A stretch of 64,000 nucleotides of DNA from Skeletonema tropicum (taxonomy: Eukaryota; Bacillariophyta; Thalassiosirophyceae; Thalassiosirales; Thalassiosiraceae). The stretch covers positions 2,728,001-2,792,000 of the forward strand of contig CM074128.1 in the NCBI GenBank assembly GCA_037178625.1, given 5' to 3'. Numbering within the stretch: the stretch's first letter is position 1; the number at the start of each line of letters is the position of its first letter. Positions 62,766 through 64,000 of the stretch are shown here, in pieces. A program made the translations under genes and the position numbers. The notes under the pieces are model-generated. The model saw nothing but the letters and a program-made list of their open reading frames with translations, was not told the origin of the DNA and did no database searches.

Positions 62766-63513
62766 GAAAAATTGCAACTAACTCTGTACGATATGTGGGC
62801 AAGGAGGTAGGTAAGTAGGGGCCAAGGTTGGGGCTCACTTTCCTTTCACTCAGCTCAAAAGCATTAGGCAGAGGATGACCGAACCCCGACTGCATTGTTC
62901 AATCAGCCTTTGCAGCGCCAGCGCACTGAATGAATCGTTCAGTTCATTGTCCATTGTTCGTTTCACATCGTTTCGAGAGCATCTCACCACCATTGAAGAT
63001 TATTGAGCAGGGCGGATAAAGATGAAGCGTACTGCTGCGCCATCCTCTACTTCTTCACAGTTTTGGTAGAACCCAAGCTGATGAGGCGTTGAAAAAAGTA
63101 AAAACTCTACTTTCGCGACCAAGACATTGAGATCTGTGTCGAAGCAAATATTGAAAAAGATTGTCATTCTCAAGCTATTGGTGGTCGGTGTGTCTTTTGT
63201 CCTGATCCGTTTTCTGGGACAAGGAAGATGAGACAAAGGCAGGAGCTTGTTATACTGCAGCCATCTATGGTCTTGCTTGTCCAAGAGGGAGACGGAAAGT
63301 ATATCAGGAGGAGCACTTATGAGTTGACAACACTTCCTTATCATGAACTTTTTTAATGTTTGGTGATGATAACGAAATTGATGACCCAGCTGAAAATTTC
63401 CCTCTAACTCATAGATAGAATTCAAAATGACTGTGACCAATTTCGTATGTATTTTGCTGCAATTGTTTTCAACTCGCTTACACATTCGTAACAAAAATCG
63501 CTACAAGGAGTGC
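62766..63513. other. Intergenic, no supported gene
   Basis: About 750 bp between the transposon end and the phytol-kinase-like gene. A 164-codon frame on the - strand (63000-63494) is open but has no recognisable domain. Its composition (Leu/His/Cys-rich, no hydrophobic pattern) does not persuade. It ends 19 bp downstream of the kinase stop and may be its 3' UTR. Confidence 0.4.
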
Positions 63514-64000
63514 TCAAGTCAAAAGAAGTGACGATAATATTGCAGCCGACAGAGGTACGGAGTAATTGTCATCGCCAGCAGGAATCAACTCTACTGCAGC
63601 ACACACAACTGAAATGATCAGCAGTCTTCCAAACAAGTCCATTGTACTCAAATTCAATGGATCCATCACTCCTAAGCCTGTCAGCCACGATATCAAGCCA
63701 TATGACGCAATGGCTGCTCCTGAAACAAATGCAGCGCTTCCTGCAACGGATTTATCTTTGTTAAATGACCATTTGTTGTCAGAGCCGAACCTCCTTCCAA
63801 TAAGATCAGCAAGCCCGTCTCCTGCAGCCATAGTAGCTATTGCAACCACTCCGACGGGAGAGTCGGTAAAGCAAAAGAATGTAAAGAACAGTAGCACCAT
63901 CACATACACAAAAGGTCCTTCTAACGCCTCTTCGGCATTCCCAGAACGAGAGATGGCCTGTGCCAACTCATTTTCGGATCCGTCTGCGGTGTTTTTGTCG
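63514..64000 (-). CDS. Phytol/dolichol kinase family protein (5' end off the window)
   Basis: The frame is open from the right edge (DKNTADGSENELAQAISRSGN...) to a stop at 63514, so about 162 C-terminal residues are present. The family core is clear: SRSGNAEEALEGPFVYVMVLLF, TDSPVGVVAIATMAAGDGLADLIGRRFGSDNKW, then DKSVAGSAAFVSGAA, as in VTE5/FOLK-type phytol and farnesol kinases and the related phosphatidate cytidylyltransferase group. Four or five helices are visible. Phytol kinase salvages chlorophyll-derived phytol for tocopherol and lipid synthesis in plastids. Without the N-terminus I cannot separate it from dolichol kinase, though the AGDGLAD-GRRFG form favours the VTE5 side. Confidence 0.8.
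   Translation of the reverse strand, partial: DKNTADGSENELAQAISRSGNAEEALEGPFVYVMVLLFFTFFCFTDSPVGVVAIATMAAGDGLADLIGRRFGSDNKWSFNKDKSVAGSAAFVSGAAIASYGLISWLTGLGVMDPLNLSTMDLFGRLLIISVVCAAVELIPAGDDNYSVPLSAAILSSLLLT

Noticed and set aside
63000..63494. 164-aa frame on the - strand
   Set aside because: No recognisable domain, odd composition, and a position fitting the 3' UTR of the phytol-kinase-like gene.

Overview
The window is nuclear DNA of a photosynthetic stramenopile, most likely a centric diatom. Short GT-AG introns (62-116 bp), tightly packed genes on both strands, a plastid precursor with an SSAFAP-type cleavage site, a phytol-kinase-like gene and eukaryotic trafficking genes (HID1, TVP23, RAB3GAP2-like, kinesin-6) support this. 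The species cannot be named from sequence alone.  Layout. 1-14.7 kb: metallophosphatase (partial), OSCA/CSC1 channel, U-box/Sel1 protein, 2OG-Fe(II) oxygenase, a glutamate dehydrogenase relative without its catalytic residues, an unknown protein, eIF3m, a TMEM163/CDF-like membrane protein and a class I aminotransferase. 15.1-15.6 kb: a foldback/MITE-like inverted repeat. 16-23 kb: two neighbouring SET-domain proteins with signal peptides and a PGAP1-like GPI inositol deacylase. 23-31 kb: a small plastid membrane protein, a DDX47/Rrp3 helicase, TVP23, an unknown six-helix membrane protein and HID1. 31.8-52 kb: a phosphoinositide PLC with a giant coiled coil inside its catalytic domain, a kinesin-6, an ACSF3-like synthetase, a RAB3GAP2-like subunit and a TMCO4/DUF726 protein.  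51.8-62.8 kb is the accessory part. A 5'-truncated non-LTR retrotransposon (55414-58101, RT plus putative nuclease, 25-A tail) is bracketed by two collinear copies of the same 3,573-bp stretch (51841-55413 and 58102-61674). The copies end exactly where the element begins and ends, so they look like one enormous target-site duplication. The stretch carries the last codons of the TMCO4-like gene, a small membrane-protein gene, a triplicated ~146-bp repeat and most of a DNA transposon with its transposase. The transposon is complete only on the right (59725-62765).  A second theme is reading frame. Many otherwise well conserved genes (DDX47, HID1, PGAP1-like, a SET protein, the GDH relative, the plastid protein, the transposon genes) are open over their whole length only if the frame moves at discrete points. 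Almost every move is +1. Very long neighbouring genes need none or almost none. Insertion-biased assembly error is the default explanation, but the bias and the clustering by gene deserve a test. The right edge holds part of a phytol/dolichol-kinase-family gene.
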